Positions 1 to 8,971 of a stretch of DNA of 64,000 nucleotides are shown here, in pieces. Origin of the DNA: JAUILA01 sp964563925 (lineage in GTDB: Bacteria > Bacteroidota > Bacteroidia > Cytophagales > Cyclobacteriaceae); NCBI GenBank assembly GCA_964563925.1, contig CAZLZD010000004.1, positions 60,308-124,307 on the forward strand. The letters are read 5' to 3'. The stretch's first letter is position 1; every line of letters starts with the position of its first letter. The position numbers and the translations under genes are program-made. The notes beneath the pieces were generated by a model, which was given only the letters and a program-made list of their open reading frames with translations, ran no database searches and was not told the origin of the DNA.

Positions 1-1
1 T

Positions 2-208
2 AGCGACCTGATCAAAACGCACGTCCTCAGTAAGTTTGACCATAAAAACCTTAACCTCGACGTGCCTCAGTTCAGGGAACTGAATCCTACCGCCGAAAAC
101 ATTGCTGTTGTGATCCATGACTTACTACGGGATCAAATAAAACCGGAGATTGATATTAAAGTAACACTCTATGAAACCCCAAGAAATTATGTCGAATACC
201 CCGTTTGA
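2..208 (+). CDS. 6-pyruvoyl-tetrahydropterin synthase / QueD family protein, C-terminal part
   Basis: The reading frame is open from the left edge and gives 68 residues ending at a TGA. It contains a FDHKNLN stretch, a PTAENIA stretch and the closing LYETPRNYVEYPV, which match the C-terminal half of the PTPS/6-carboxytetrahydropterin synthase family. These enzymes act on dihydroneopterin triphosphate, the product of GTP cyclohydrolase I, and lead to queuosine precursors or to tetrahydrobiopterin. The next gene is folE and overlaps this one by 38 bases, so the two are probably co-translated. The N-terminal zinc histidines lie outside the window, so QueD and true PTPS cannot be told apart. phhA in this window needs a pterin cofactor, which makes a tetrahydropterin role possible but unproven. 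Confidence 0.85.
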   Translation, partial: SDLIKTHVLSKFDHKNLNLDVPQFRELNPTAENIAVVIHDLLRDQIKPEIDIKVTLYETPRNYVEYPV

Positions 209-848
209 CGTGGAAAGCTATGGCGATGACCACGTTGGAAGCGCAGAGAACACCCCGATGAGGGCCGACGCCTTTGATTTGTCAGACGGCGAAAAAATGG
301 CAAAAATTGAGCTGCTCTTTACCGAAATTATGGAAACACTCGGGCTTGACCTTACTGATGACTCGCTGCGGGGCACCCCTAAAAGGGTGGCAAAAATGTA
401 TGTGAAGGAAATATTCAGTGGATTGAATCCCGCGAATAAACCGCATGCCACCTTGTTCGAGAATAAGTACAAATACGACCAGATGCTCGTGGAGAAGGAC
501 ATTACCTTTTACAGCCATTGCGAACATCACTTCGTACCCATCTACGGCAAGGCACATGTCGCGTACATATCCAGCGGAAAGGTTATCGGCCTTTCAAAGA
601 TCAACCGGATTGTCCAGTATTTTGCCAAACGCCCCCAGGTCCAGGAGCGTCTGACCATGCAGATCGGTAAGGAACTCACCAAGATACTTAAGACCGAAGA
701 TGTGGCCGTGGTGGTGGATGCCACCCACCTTTGCGTGGCCTCCAGGGGTGTCAATGACACCAACAGCATGACAGGAACGGCTTATTTTTCAGGAAAGTTT
801 AAAGAGAATCAGACAAAAAATGAATTCTTGAATTATATTAACACCTGA
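171..848 (+). CDS. folE: GTP cyclohydrolase I
   Basis: It converts GTP to 7,8-dihydroneopterin triphosphate, the first step of folate, queuosine and biopterin synthesis, in the cytoplasm. The 225-residue protein has the family core: the zinc ligands C117 and H120 in SHCEHH and C188 in HLCVASRG, and the GLSKINRIVQYFAKRPQVQE active-site stretch at about 140-160. The N-terminal 40 residues are an acidic, poorly conserved extension. An in-frame ATG at 189 would give a protein six residues shorter and is equally possible. It overlaps the upstream QueD/PTPS gene and is followed 19 bases later by a MarR-type regulator. Confidence 0.97.
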   Translation: MKPQEIMSNTPFDVESYGDDHVGSAENTPMRADAFDLSDGEKMAKIELLFTEIMETLGLDLTDDSLRGTPKRVAKMYVKEIFSGLNPANKPHATLFENKYKYDQMLVEKDITFYSHCEHHFVPIYGKAHVAYISSGKVIGLSKINRIVQYFAKRPQVQERLTMQIGKELTKILKTEDVAVVVDATHLCVASRGVNDTNSMTGTAYFSGKFKENQTKNEFLNYINT

Positions 849-867
849 TAGCATCCTGATCCGCCCT

Positions 868-1317
868 ATGGGACTAAGCGAGGAAATCCAGCAAAAGAAA
901 TTTGAAAGCGAAAGGCAAAAAGCCTTGCTCAATATTATTTACACCTATAATACGCTCATTACTGAAATGAATGCGTATTTCAAGTCCCACGACATCACCC
1001 GTCAGCAATTTAATGTGCTCAGGATTCTGCGCGGTCAGTATCCCAAACCCTGCTCAATCAACGTGATCAAGGACAGGATGCTGGATAAAATGTCCGATAC
1101 CTCGCGCATTGTGAAGCGTTTGGAGAATAAAGGGCTGCTGTCACGTACCGAATGTGATTCTGACCGTCGTGCCGTTGAAATTTCTATTTCTGAGCCCGGG
1201 CTGGAACTCCTGTCTGAAACAGACCGGCATGTCAGCGGATTTGAACATCTGTTGCATAACCTTACTGAAGACGAAGCGGAAACCCTGAATACGCTTCTGG
1301 ACAAGATCCGCGAATAG
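868..1317 (+). CDS. MarR family winged-helix transcriptional regulator
   Basis: The 149-residue protein is a small dimeric DNA-binding regulator. An N-terminal helix precedes a winged helix-turn-helix at about 50-115: QQFNVLRILRG, then DRMLDKMSDTSRIVKRLENKGLL as the recognition region, and the wing with RTECDSDRRAVEISISEPG, the MarR-typical R-x-x-x-x-x-D-R-R pattern. A C-terminal helix follows for dimerisation. It sits 19 bases after folE on the same strand and 82 bases before aconitase, so it may belong to the folE unit. The ligand and targets cannot be read from the sequence. The family assignment is firm and the role is unknown. Confidence 0.9.
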   Translation: MGLSEEIQQKKFESERQKALLNIIYTYNTLITEMNAYFKSHDITRQQFNVLRILRGQYPKPCSINVIKDRMLDKMSDTSRIVKRLENKGLLSRTECDSDRRAVEISISEPGLELLSETDRHVSGFEHLLHNLTEDEAETLNTLLDKIRE

Positions 1318-1399
1318 AAACAGGTCGGGACAGTCATTCCCATTTCGCCGAATTATTCGTACATTTACAATCCAAATTTTCAATCAAAAGTAACATTAT

Positions 1400-3670
1400 A
1401 TGGCATTTGATATCGATATGATCAAGGAGGTGTACGGACGCATGGATGAGCGTATCCGGGCGGCCCGTAAGGTTGTCAATACACCTCTTACACTTGCTGA
1501 AAAGATTTTATATACCCATCTCCACGAAGAACAGCCACTGGAAAAATTTGAGCGCGCCAGGAGTTACGTTAATTTCGCCCCGGACCGGGTGGCCATGCAG
1601 GATGCCACCGCGCAGATGGCACTGCTCCAGTTTATGCAGGCTGGTAAAAAGCAGGCGGCTGTTCCTTCAACGGTGCATTGCGACCACCTGATCCTGGCGA
1701 AACAGGGGGCCGAAGAGGATCTCCGTAATTCCATAACAGCCAGTGGCGAGGTTTTTAATTTCCTTGAATCGGTATCAAACAAGTACGGAATAGGCTTCTG
1801 GAAACCAGGTGCCGGGATCATTCACCAGGTGGTTCTCGAAAATTACGCCTTCCCTGGCGGGATGATGATCGGAACTGATTCCCACACGGTAAATGCCGGC
1901 GGACTCGGCATGGTCGCCGTAGGTGTCGGGGGTGCAGACGCAGTGGATGTCATGGCAGGCATGCCCTGGGAATTGAAATTCCCTAAACTGATCGGGGTTA
2001 AGCTTACCGGCAAAATGAGCGGATGGACCTCCGCGAAGGATGTGATATTGAAAGTAGCGGGAATCCTCACCGTAAAAGGTGGAACCGGTGCAATCGTTGA
2101 ATATTTTGGCCCGGGTGCCCAATCCCTCTCGGCCACCGGTAAAGGAACAATCTGTAATATGGGTGCCGAGATCGGCGCTACCACCTCCACCTTTGGCTAT
2201 GACGATTCAATGGAACGATACCTGCGTGCCACCGGGCGCAGTGAAGTTGCCGACCTCGCCAACGGTATCCGTGAACACCTTACGGCGGACGCGGAAGTTT
2301 ATGATAATCCAGAAAAATATTTCGACCAGGTAATAGAAATTGACCTGAGTCAGCTTGAACCCCACCTTAACGGGCCTTTTTCACCGGATATTGCCACCCC
2401 TATCAGCAAAATGGCTGAGGAGGCACAGAAAAACGGCTGGCCCACTGATGTGAAGGTCGGACTCATTGGAAGCTGTACCAACTCCTCCTATGAAGATATT
2501 TCGCGCGCAGCCTCCCTGGCCGAACAGGCGGTTAAGAAAAACCTGAAAACGAAAGCGAAATTCACGATTACACCAGGGTCGGAACAGGTCCGCTACACGA
2601 TAGAACGGGACGGTTTCATTGATACCTTTAACCAGATCGGTGCGAGTGTATTTGCCAATGCCTGCGGACCATGTATCGGTCAGTGGGACCGCGCAGGTGC
2701 CGACAAGAAAGAAAAGAACACGATCGTCCATTCCTTTAACCGGAATTTCGCGAAACGTGCAGACGGCAACCCCAATACGCATGCATTTGTCGGTTCTCCT
2801 GAACTGGTAACGGCCATTGCCATCAGCGGAAACCTGGCATTCAACCCGATGACAGATACCCTGACCAATGAGCAGGGGGAACAGGTGAAACTGGATCCGC
2901 CCACCGGGGAGGAATTGCCCGAAAAAGGATTTGACGTTAAGGACCCGGGGTATCAGGCTCCCGCCGAAGACGGCAGCCAGGTGGAGGTTCGTGTGGCTCC
3001 CGATTCCAAGAGGCTGCAGCTTCTGACGCCCTTCGAACCGTGGGACGAAAAGAATATTACCGGGATGAAATTGCTCATTAAAGCAAAAGGTAAGTGTACC
3101 ACCGATCATATCAGTATGGCCGGTCCCTGGCTGCGGTTCCGCGGACACCTCGATAATATTTCCAACAACACCCTGACCGGTGCGGTTAACTATTTCAACG
3201 AAAAAACTGACCTGGTCAAGAACCAGATTACCGGGGAGTACGGACCGGTTCCTGACGTGCAGCGCGCGTATAAAGCGGCGGGTATTGCGACCATCGTGGT
3301 CGGAGACCATAATTACGGTGAAGGGTCCAGCCGTGAACATGCCGCGATGCAACCCAGGCACCTCGGTGTAAAAGTAGTGCTGGTCAAATCCTTTGCCCGA
3401 ATCCATGAGACCAACCTTAAAAAACAGGGAATGCTGGCCCTCACCTTCGCCAATGAAAATGACTACGACAAAATCCGGGAAGACGATACGATCAGTATCA
3501 GCGACCTTGAGAATTTTACACCTGATAAACCACTGACGCTGGTGCTGGAACATGCCGATGGTACATCAGAAACCATAAAGGCTAACCACAGCTACAACCA
3601 GCAGCAAATTCAGTGGTTTAAAGCAGGGTCTGCCTTAAATTTGATCAAACAGAAAGAAAAGGCAGCCTGA
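1400..3670 (+). CDS. acnA: aconitate hydratase (mitochondrial type)
   Basis: It interconverts citrate and isocitrate in the TCA cycle through a [4Fe-4S] cluster. The 756-residue length and domain order fit the mitochondrial-type aconitase rather than the longer AcnA/IRP type of enterobacteria. The three cluster cysteines are visible: C359 in GSCTNSSYED, and C422 and C425 in NACGPCIGQW, with the same 63 and 3 residue spacing as pig heart aconitase. The C-terminal swivel domain carries DHISMAGPWLRFRGHL and the GEGSSREHAA substrate loop at about 640. It appears monocistronic: a large inverted repeat follows its stop codon. The symbol acnA is used loosely because nomenclature differs in this phylum. 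Confidence 0.96.
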   Translation: MAFDIDMIKEVYGRMDERIRAARKVVNTPLTLAEKILYTHLHEEQPLEKFERARSYVNFAPDRVAMQDATAQMALLQFMQAGKKQAAVPSTVHCDHLILAKQGAEEDLRNSITASGEVFNFLESVSNKYGIGFWKPGAGIIHQVVLENYAFPGGMMIGTDSHTVNAGGLGMVAVGVGGADAVDVMAGMPWELKFPKLIGVKLTGKMSGWTSAKDVILKVAGILTVKGGTGAIVEYFGPGAQSLSATGKGTICNMGAEIGATTSTFGYDDSMERYLRATGRSEVADLANGIREHLTADAEVYDNPEKYFDQVIEIDLSQLEPHLNGPFSPDIATPISKMAEEAQKNGWPTDVKVGLIGSCTNSSYEDISRAASLAEQAVKKNLKTKAKFTITPGSEQVRYTIERDGFIDTFNQIGASVFANACGPCIGQWDRAGADKKEKNTIVHSFNRNFAKRADGNPNTHAFVGSPELVTAIAISGNLAFNPMTDTLTNEQGEQVKLDPPTGEELPEKGFDVKDPGYQAPAEDGSQVEVRVAPDSKRLQLLTPFEPWDEKNITGMKLLIKAKGKCTTDHISMAGPWLRFRGHLDNISNNTLTGAVNYFNEKTDLVKNQITGEYGPVPDVQRAYKAAGIATIVVGDHNYGEGSSREHAAMQPRHLGVKVVLVKSFARIHETNLKKQGMLALTFANENDYDKIREDDTISISDLENFTPDKPLTLVLEHADGTSETIKANHSYNQQQIQWFKAGSALNLIKQKEKAA

Positions 3671-3693
3671 ACACGTGATATCTCATAAAATAC

Positions 3694-3739
3694 AAGATCC
3701 TTGTTCCGTTGCCTGTTTGGGGTTACGGACAAGGATCTT
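3694..3739 (+). repeat. 14-bp inverted repeat between acnA and the ROK kinase
   Basis: The left arm (3694-3708) and right arm (3726-3739) are perfectly complementary over 14 pairs with a single bulged T, around a 17-base loop. There is no T-run directly after it, so it is not a textbook intrinsic terminator. It lies 23 bases after the acnA stop and 20 bases before the likely kinase start. It may end or protect the acnA transcript or set differential expression of the downstream operon. Confidence 0.7.
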
Positions 3740-3759
3740 ATCATTTAACCCCGCAGGAC

Positions 3760-4518
3760 ATGGATAATCAACCCCACATTCTCACTATCGACATTGGAGG
3801 TTCTGGTATCAAAGCCACCGTACTGGATCAGCATGCCCACATGGTGGTCCCGAGAAAGCGCCTTGACACACCTGCGGAAAGCACCCCGGAACAGGTGATG
3901 GACACCATCAGTGAGCTAGTTGCGGACTTTCCCCCCTATTCCCGCATCTCAGTGGGATTTCCGGGATACGTCAAAAACGGGGTTATCGTTACCGCCCCCA
4001 ACCTGGGAAGCCATCAATGGAAGGGCGTGCCACTCGCAAGCATGATCGCCGATACGCTGCAAAAACCGGTAAGACTGGTTAATGATGCCGATTTACTGGG
4101 ATTGGGCGTTATTGATGGAGAAGGACTCGAACTCATGATTACACTGGGCACAGGCCTGGGTACAGCCCTGTATCTTGACGGGCACCTGTTGCCCCACCTG
4201 GAACTGGCCCACCATCCGCTAAAGGATGACAAGGACTATGACCAGTATATAGGAAAAGCCCAGCTAAAGAAAAAAGGTAAAAAGGTCTGGAACAAAAGAA
4301 TGCATAAGGTACTGGACATATTACAGACCGTCTTCAATTATGATATGCTTTATATCGGTGGCGGAAGTTCCAAACACCTTGAAATTGACCTTGAGGATAA
4401 CATCAGGATCGTCAGCAACCATGACGGGATCAAGGGTGGGGTAAATCTCTGGAAAATCGAAGAGGATGATCTGTGCGTCCGGACAATTCTCCCGGAATCC
4501 AGCCGCGTCGAAAAATAA
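3760..4518 (+). CDS. ppgK: ROK-family glucokinase, polyphosphate-glucokinase-like
   Basis: It probably phosphorylates glucose to glucose 6-phosphate. The 252-residue protein has the ASKHA phosphate motifs TIDIGGSGIKATVLD at the N-terminus, NDADLLGLG near 110, ITLGTGLGTALYLDG near 130 and LYIGGGSSKH near 205. The short length, the NDAD motif and the basic stretch KAQLKKKGKKVWNKRMHK resemble the polyphosphate glucokinases of actinobacteria more than ATP-dependent ROK kinases, but the phosphoryl donor cannot be proved by eye. An in-frame extension to 3709 runs through the inverted repeat and is rejected in favour of the ATG at 3760, which directly precedes the phosphate-1 strand. gnd starts 6 bases downstream, and zwf and pgl follow. 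Confidence 0.8.
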   Translation: MDNQPHILTIDIGGSGIKATVLDQHAHMVVPRKRLDTPAESTPEQVMDTISELVADFPPYSRISVGFPGYVKNGVIVTAPNLGSHQWKGVPLASMIADTLQKPVRLVNDADLLGLGVIDGEGLELMITLGTGLGTALYLDGHLLPHLELAHHPLKDDKDYDQYIGKAQLKKKGKKVWNKRMHKVLDILQTVFNYDMLYIGGGSSKHLEIDLEDNIRIVSNHDGIKGGVNLWKIEEDDLCVRTILPESSRVEK

Positions 4519-4524
4519 TAAACT

Positions 4525-5922
4525 ATGAGTCAAGAAAAATACGATTTCGGCATGATCGGCCTGGGCACCATGGGTCGTAACCTGCTGCTGAATATGGCCG
4601 ACAACGGCTTCCGGGTAAGTGGCTATGATACCAATCCGGATATGGTTCAAATCCTCGGAAAGGAAAGTGAAGGTATTGAGGTGGCGGCTTTTTCTGACTT
4701 GAAGGAATTTATTGGCGGACTCAGTACGCCGCGGGCATTAATGATGCTGGTTCCGGCAGGACCTGTTGTTGACAATGTGATTGAGAGCCTGCTGCCTCAT
4801 CTTTCGGAAGGTGATTTACTGATCGACGGAGGTAATTCCTACTTCAGGGATACCGACCGGCGCGTTTCTTATCTGGAGGAGAAAAACATCCATTATTTTG
4901 GCGTTGGCATTTCGGGGGGTTCCGAAGGTGCCCGCAGGGGCCCGAGTATGATGCCCGGCGGAGACCGTGAAGCCTATAATGTGGTGAAAAATATTTTTGA
5001 AGCTGTCTCTGCAAAAGTGAATGGAGACCCGTGTGTCACCTGGCTTGGTCCGGGGGCCTGCGGTCATTTCGTAAAGATGGTGCATAATGGCATCGAATAC
5101 GGCATGATGCAAATCCTCTCGGAGGCGTATGCACTCATGAAAGGGCCCATGGAGTTATCCAATGACGAAATCCACGAGGCTTTTGCCCAATGGAATGAGG
5201 GTAAACTCAATTCCTTTCTGGTGGAGATCACTGCAGACATTTTCACCCGCCGGGATGATCTCCAGGATGGATACCTGGTCGATGTAATCCTGGATCAGGC
5301 TAAATCAAAAGGTACAGGAAAATGGACCTCACAGCTGGCGATGGACCTCCAGGTGGCGGTTCCTGCCATTGATATGGCCGTGGCCATGCGCGATTTGTCT
5401 AAATACAAGGAAGCCAGGATCATGGCCGAACAGAAATACAACCGCACTCCCCAGTACGGTTCATCCCTTACCCTCAATGACCTGGAGAATGCGCTGTACT
5501 TCTCCTTCATCATCACCTACGCCCAGGGAATGCACATGCTGCAGAAGGCCTCCGAAGAGTATAATTACAATTTATCCATGTCGGATATAGCCAGGATCTG
5601 GCGTGGAGGCTGTATCATCAGGGCTGAGTTACTGGAGAATATTTATCAGGCTTTTCAGGATAAGGACCTGCCTCATCTGCTGCTTGACCAGGGGATAATC
5701 GGGCTGATCAATGATTCCGAGGCTGGTATGCGGAGAGTGGTCACCGAATCGGTTAAGCTTGGTGTGGGCATTCCGGCTGTGGCCTCCACACTCAATTACT
5801 TTGATATGTTCAGGATCGGCAATATGCCTTCCAACCTCATTCAGGCACAACGGGATTACTTCGGGGCCCATACCTACGAACGCTCCGACCGGGAAGGAAT
5901 TTTTCATACTAACTGGCAATAA
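4525..5922 (+). CDS. gnd: 6-phosphogluconate dehydrogenase, decarboxylating
   Basis: It oxidises 6-phosphogluconate to ribulose 5-phosphate and CO2 with NADP+, the third enzyme of the oxidative pentose phosphate pathway. The 465-residue protein has the Rossmann fingerprint GLGTMGRNLLLNMADNGF at about 11-28, the substrate-binding GGSEGARRGPSMMPGG near 130, and the catalytic HFVKMVHNGIEYGMMQ near 185. Length and domain layout are those of the normal dimeric enzyme. It is the second gene of a tight unit, with 6 bases before it and 3 before zwf. The order of genes is kinase, step 3, step 1, step 2 of the pathway. Confidence 0.97.
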   Translation: MSQEKYDFGMIGLGTMGRNLLLNMADNGFRVSGYDTNPDMVQILGKESEGIEVAAFSDLKEFIGGLSTPRALMMLVPAGPVVDNVIESLLPHLSEGDLLIDGGNSYFRDTDRRVSYLEEKNIHYFGVGISGGSEGARRGPSMMPGGDREAYNVVKNIFEAVSAKVNGDPCVTWLGPGACGHFVKMVHNGIEYGMMQILSEAYALMKGPMELSNDEIHEAFAQWNEGKLNSFLVEITADIFTRRDDLQDGYLVDVILDQAKSKGTGKWTSQLAMDLQVAVPAIDMAVAMRDLSKYKEARIMAEQKYNRTPQYGSSLTLNDLENALYFSFIITYAQGMHMLQKASEEYNYNLSMSDIARIWRGGCIIRAELLENIYQAFQDKDLPHLLLDQGIIGLINDSEAGMRRVVTESVKLGVGIPAVASTLNYFDMFRIGNMPSNLIQAQRDYFGAHTYERSDREGIFHTNWQ

Positions 5923-5925
5923 CTG

Positions 5926-7437
5926 ATGAAGTTTACCTTAAAAGATAAACCAACCATTTTCGTGATCTTTGGAGGGACCGGCGACCTGGCCCAGCGGAAG
6001 CTCATACCGGCTATCTACAATTTACACCTGGATAAATGGATGCCCAAGAATTTTGCGGTCATTGGAAATGGCCGTACCGAACTGTCTGACGAGGACTACC
6101 GAAAGAAATTAATGGAAGGGGTAAATGCCTATTCCCGGCGTGGAAAGGCTGATAAAAAGGAATGGGATGACTTTGCCACCCACCTGTACTTTCAGCAGGC
6201 AAATATTAAGGAGGATTCCACCTACAAGGACCTCAAAAAGCGTATTGCCACCCTTCGCAAAGACTGGGAAGGAGATGTGAATGTAATCTTCTACCTGGCG
6301 GTAGCCCCGCGTTTCTTTACCATTATCTCGGAGAATATTAAGAAACACGGACTGGGTGATGATATTGCACACGATCGGCTTGTTATAGAAAAACCTTTCG
6401 GACATGACCTCGAAAGTGCCCAGGAACTGAACAATCTGTTGTGTGGTAAATTCGACGAGAAACAAATTTATCGCATCGACCATTACCTCGGCAAGGAAGC
6501 TGTACAAAACATAATGGCATTCCGCTTTGCCAACGCCATCCTTGAACCGGTATGGAACCGGAATTTCATCGACCATGTCCAGATTTCGGTCAGTGAACAA
6601 CTGGGTGTGGAAGGACGCGGAGGCTACTATGACGATGCGGGCGCCCTGAGGGATATGGTACAGAACCATATTCTTCAGCTACTCTGCCTGATCGGCATGG
6701 AACCACCAACCAATTTTGCAGCCGACGAAATAAGGAACCGGAAAGCGGATGTGCTGCGGGCAGTACGGAAAATCAAACCCGAAGAAGTAAGTCACTATAC
6801 GGTCAGGGGTCAATACGGACCAGGCTGGATTGAAGGGAAAAAAGTAGCGGGATACCGGGAAGAACCTGATGTAAATCCCGAATCGAATACCGAGACCTTC
6901 GCCGCACTGAAGCTTTTTATTGATAACTGGCGCTGGCAGGGAGTCCCGTTTTATATCCGTACCGGAAAGCGAATGCACCAAAGTGCCAGCCTTATAAGTA
7001 TTCAGTTTAAGGATACTCCTCACTCCATCTTCCCGACCAGCTCTGCCGAGAATTGGCAGCAAAACCGGCTGGTAATAAGTATTCAGCCGGAAATGAGTAT
7101 CCGCCTGCAAATTCAGGCCAAGCGTCCCGGTCTGGATATGACCCTCAATCCGGTGGACATGATCTTCGATTACAAGGGTACCTATACCAATGAAACCCCG
7201 GAAGCCTATGAAACCCTTCTCCTTGATGCTATCGTGGGTGATCAGACCTTGTTTATGCGTGGCGACCAGGTGGAATCTGCCTGGGATATCCTGATGCCCG
7301 TCATTAATGCCTGGGAAGCCAAGAAAAGCCTGAATTTTCCCAATTATTCTTCTGATTCATGGGGACCTGAGATTGCCGAAGCACTGATTGCGCGCGACGG
7401 TTTTCACTGGTTCACCCTGCCTGTTGACCAAAAATAA
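5926..7437 (+). CDS. zwf: glucose-6-phosphate 1-dehydrogenase
   Basis: It oxidises glucose 6-phosphate to 6-phosphogluconolactone and yields NADPH. The 503-residue protein has the nucleotide-binding FGGTGDLAQRKLIPAIYNLH near the N-terminus, IEKPFGHDLESAQELN near 155, and the diagnostic active-site RIDHYLGKEAVQN near 185, which holds the catalytic histidine and lysine. It starts 3 bases after the gnd stop. pgl follows 7 bases after its stop. The enzyme is complete and shows nothing unusual. Confidence 0.97.
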   Translation: MKFTLKDKPTIFVIFGGTGDLAQRKLIPAIYNLHLDKWMPKNFAVIGNGRTELSDEDYRKKLMEGVNAYSRRGKADKKEWDDFATHLYFQQANIKEDSTYKDLKKRIATLRKDWEGDVNVIFYLAVAPRFFTIISENIKKHGLGDDIAHDRLVIEKPFGHDLESAQELNNLLCGKFDEKQIYRIDHYLGKEAVQNIMAFRFANAILEPVWNRNFIDHVQISVSEQLGVEGRGGYYDDAGALRDMVQNHILQLLCLIGMEPPTNFAADEIRNRKADVLRAVRKIKPEEVSHYTVRGQYGPGWIEGKKVAGYREEPDVNPESNTETFAALKLFIDNWRWQGVPFYIRTGKRMHQSASLISIQFKDTPHSIFPTSSAENWQQNRLVISIQPEMSIRLQIQAKRPGLDMTLNPVDMIFDYKGTYTNETPEAYETLLLDAIVGDQTLFMRGDQVESAWDILMPVINAWEAKKSLNFPNYSSDSWGPEIAEALIARDGFHWFTLPVDQK

Positions 7438-7444
7438 TAATAGC

Positions 7445-8173
7445 ATGAATATCCATATACTCAGCACTCCGGATGAAGTTATTTCCCAGATCGCAGAAGA
7501 TATTGTGACCCTTGCCAATGACACAATTACGTCACGGGGACGTTTCAATATTGCGCTTTCCGGTGGAAATTCTCCAAGGAAACTGTATGAAACCCTCGCA
7601 TCTTCCCCATTATCCGACGAATTTCCATGGGAAAATACCTACTTCTTCTTCGGGGACGAACGATATGTACCCTCCGATGACCCCGACAATAATGCAAAAA
7701 TGGCCCGCGAAGCGATGCTGACTAAGATGTCTGTTCCCGCCGACCATATCTTTGCCATAAATACTGCCCACTCCCCCAACGAGGCTGCGAACGATTATTC
7801 CCATCGCATCCTGGAGCACTTTAAGCTGGATGAACCTGCTTTTGATCTCATCCTCCTCGGCCTGGGAGATGACGCACATACCGCCAGTCTGTTCCCCCAC
7901 ACGCGCGTCCTTGCCGAGACGGACGCACTGGTGAAAGAAGTTAAAATGCTGCAGGATCATTCCTGGAGGATTTCTTTCACCCGGCCCCTGATCAACAAGG
8001 CACGAAAAATTTTCTTTATGACTTTTGGCGAAAAGAAAGCCGAGGCTGTCTGGCAGGTACTGGAAGGTGATCAGTACGAATTTCAGTACCCGGCACAATT
8101 TGTCCGTCCCGTATCTGGTGAAGTTTCATGGTATGTGGACGAGGCAGCGGCAGGCTTGCTCAGGAACCGCTAG
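7445..8173 (+). CDS. pgl: 6-phosphogluconolactonase
   Basis: It hydrolyses 6-phosphogluconolactone to 6-phosphogluconate and completes the oxidative branch encoded by this operon. The 242-residue protein is of the NagB/DevB type: RFNIALSGGNSPRKLYETL near 35, the FFGDERYVPSDDPDNNAKMAREA stretch (shown in part) near 70, and LLGLGDDAHTASLFPHT near 135. The ATG at 7445 was chosen over an upstream in-frame start at 7388, which lies inside zwf and adds no conserved residues. Its 3' end overlaps the convergent Nudix gene by 14 bases, so the two transcripts meet tail to tail. Confidence 0.96.
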   Translation: MNIHILSTPDEVISQIAEDIVTLANDTITSRGRFNIALSGGNSPRKLYETLASSPLSDEFPWENTYFFFGDERYVPSDDPDNNAKMAREAMLTKMSVPADHIFAINTAHSPNEAANDYSHRILEHFKLDEPAFDLILLGLGDDAHTASLFPHTRVLAETDALVKEVKMLQDHSWRISFTRPLINKARKIFFMTFGEKKAEAVWQVLEGDQYEFQYPAQFVRPVSGEVSWYVDEAAAGLLRNR

Positions 8174-8807
8174 ATAATTCCGTCAGCACCTCATATAACT
8201 CACTCAGGATCATTGCCGTGGCACCCCAAACGACACGGTCGTGAAAATCAAAATACGGTGTGTCGGGAAGCCTCATCCCCCGCACCTCAATATCGGTTGA
8301 CTTGTGCAGGGTATGGTCCATTAGGTGTGCCAGCGGTACCTCCAGGATTTCATCCACTTCCTTGGGTTCAGGCACGAAGGATGGATAATGGTCGACATAA
8401 CCCAGCACCGGGAGGACACGGAAATTACTGGGAGGAATATAAATTTCACTCATCTTCCCAAGCACCCTGATGGCTTCCGGCGCCACCCCGATTTCTTCGT
8501 GGGTTTCCCGTAATGCCGTCCCGATCAGGTCCTTGTCTCCTTCCTCAAACTTACCCCCGGGAAGGCTTACCTGTCCGCCGTGAGTCCCCGGGTAATCCGT
8601 CCGCTGAATAAGAGGAAACATTGTTTCATCACCCTGCCCGGGAAAAAGCAGGATAAGCACCCCCCCAAGCCGTGCATCCGGAGATACCTCAATTCCCAGG
8701 CGTTTCTCAATACGATCAGATGGAAGGGCCCGGCGGTGGGCTTCCCGGCCAGGTAATGGTGAATTTAAACGGGCAGATAGATAAGAAATGGTATGAGAAA
8801 AATCCAA
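8160..8807 (-). CDS. Nudix hydrolase, CoA diphosphatase (NudL/YeaB-like)
   Basis: It probably cleaves CoA and its thioesters to phosphopantetheine and 3',5'-ADP. The 215-residue protein has the UPF0035/CoAse signature PLIQRTDYPGTHGGQVSLPG immediately followed by the Nudix box GGKFEEGDKDLIGTALRETH and EEIGV, with the one-residue longer spacing seen in the CoAse subgroup compared with MutT. No ATG exists between the upstream in-frame TAA and the conserved core, so translation must start at the TTG at 8807 (or another non-ATG codon). It is divergent from the outer membrane protein gene at 8972 and convergent with pgl. Confidence 0.88.
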   Translation of the reverse strand: MDFSHTISYLSARLNSPLPGREAHRRALPSDRIEKRLGIEVSPDARLGGVLILLFPGQGDETMFPLIQRTDYPGTHGGQVSLPGGKFEEGDKDLIGTALRETHEEIGVAPEAIRVLGKMSEIYIPPSNFRVLPVLGYVDHYPSFVPEPKEVDEILEVPLAHLMDHTLHKSTDIEVRGMRLPDTPYFDFHDRVVWGATAMILSELYEVLTELSSGS

Positions 8808-8971
8808 TGCGTCGTACCTTGTTTAGTTCGCACTCGCAAATGTCCTGATAAATTACTTAAATTAACTAAAATGGCAGGCGCTTTGTTAATTACCTGTATA
8901 GAAACAGTTTAAATCAACCAATCAACCAACCTATCATAAAGACCCGATACATACTTTTCTTTCTGGGCCTT

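Noticed and set aside
2381..3553. A 390-residue open frame on the minus strand inside acnA
   Set aside because: It is the antisense shadow of a highly conserved gene with GC-biased codons, shows no domain, and aconitase motifs cover the region on the plus strand.
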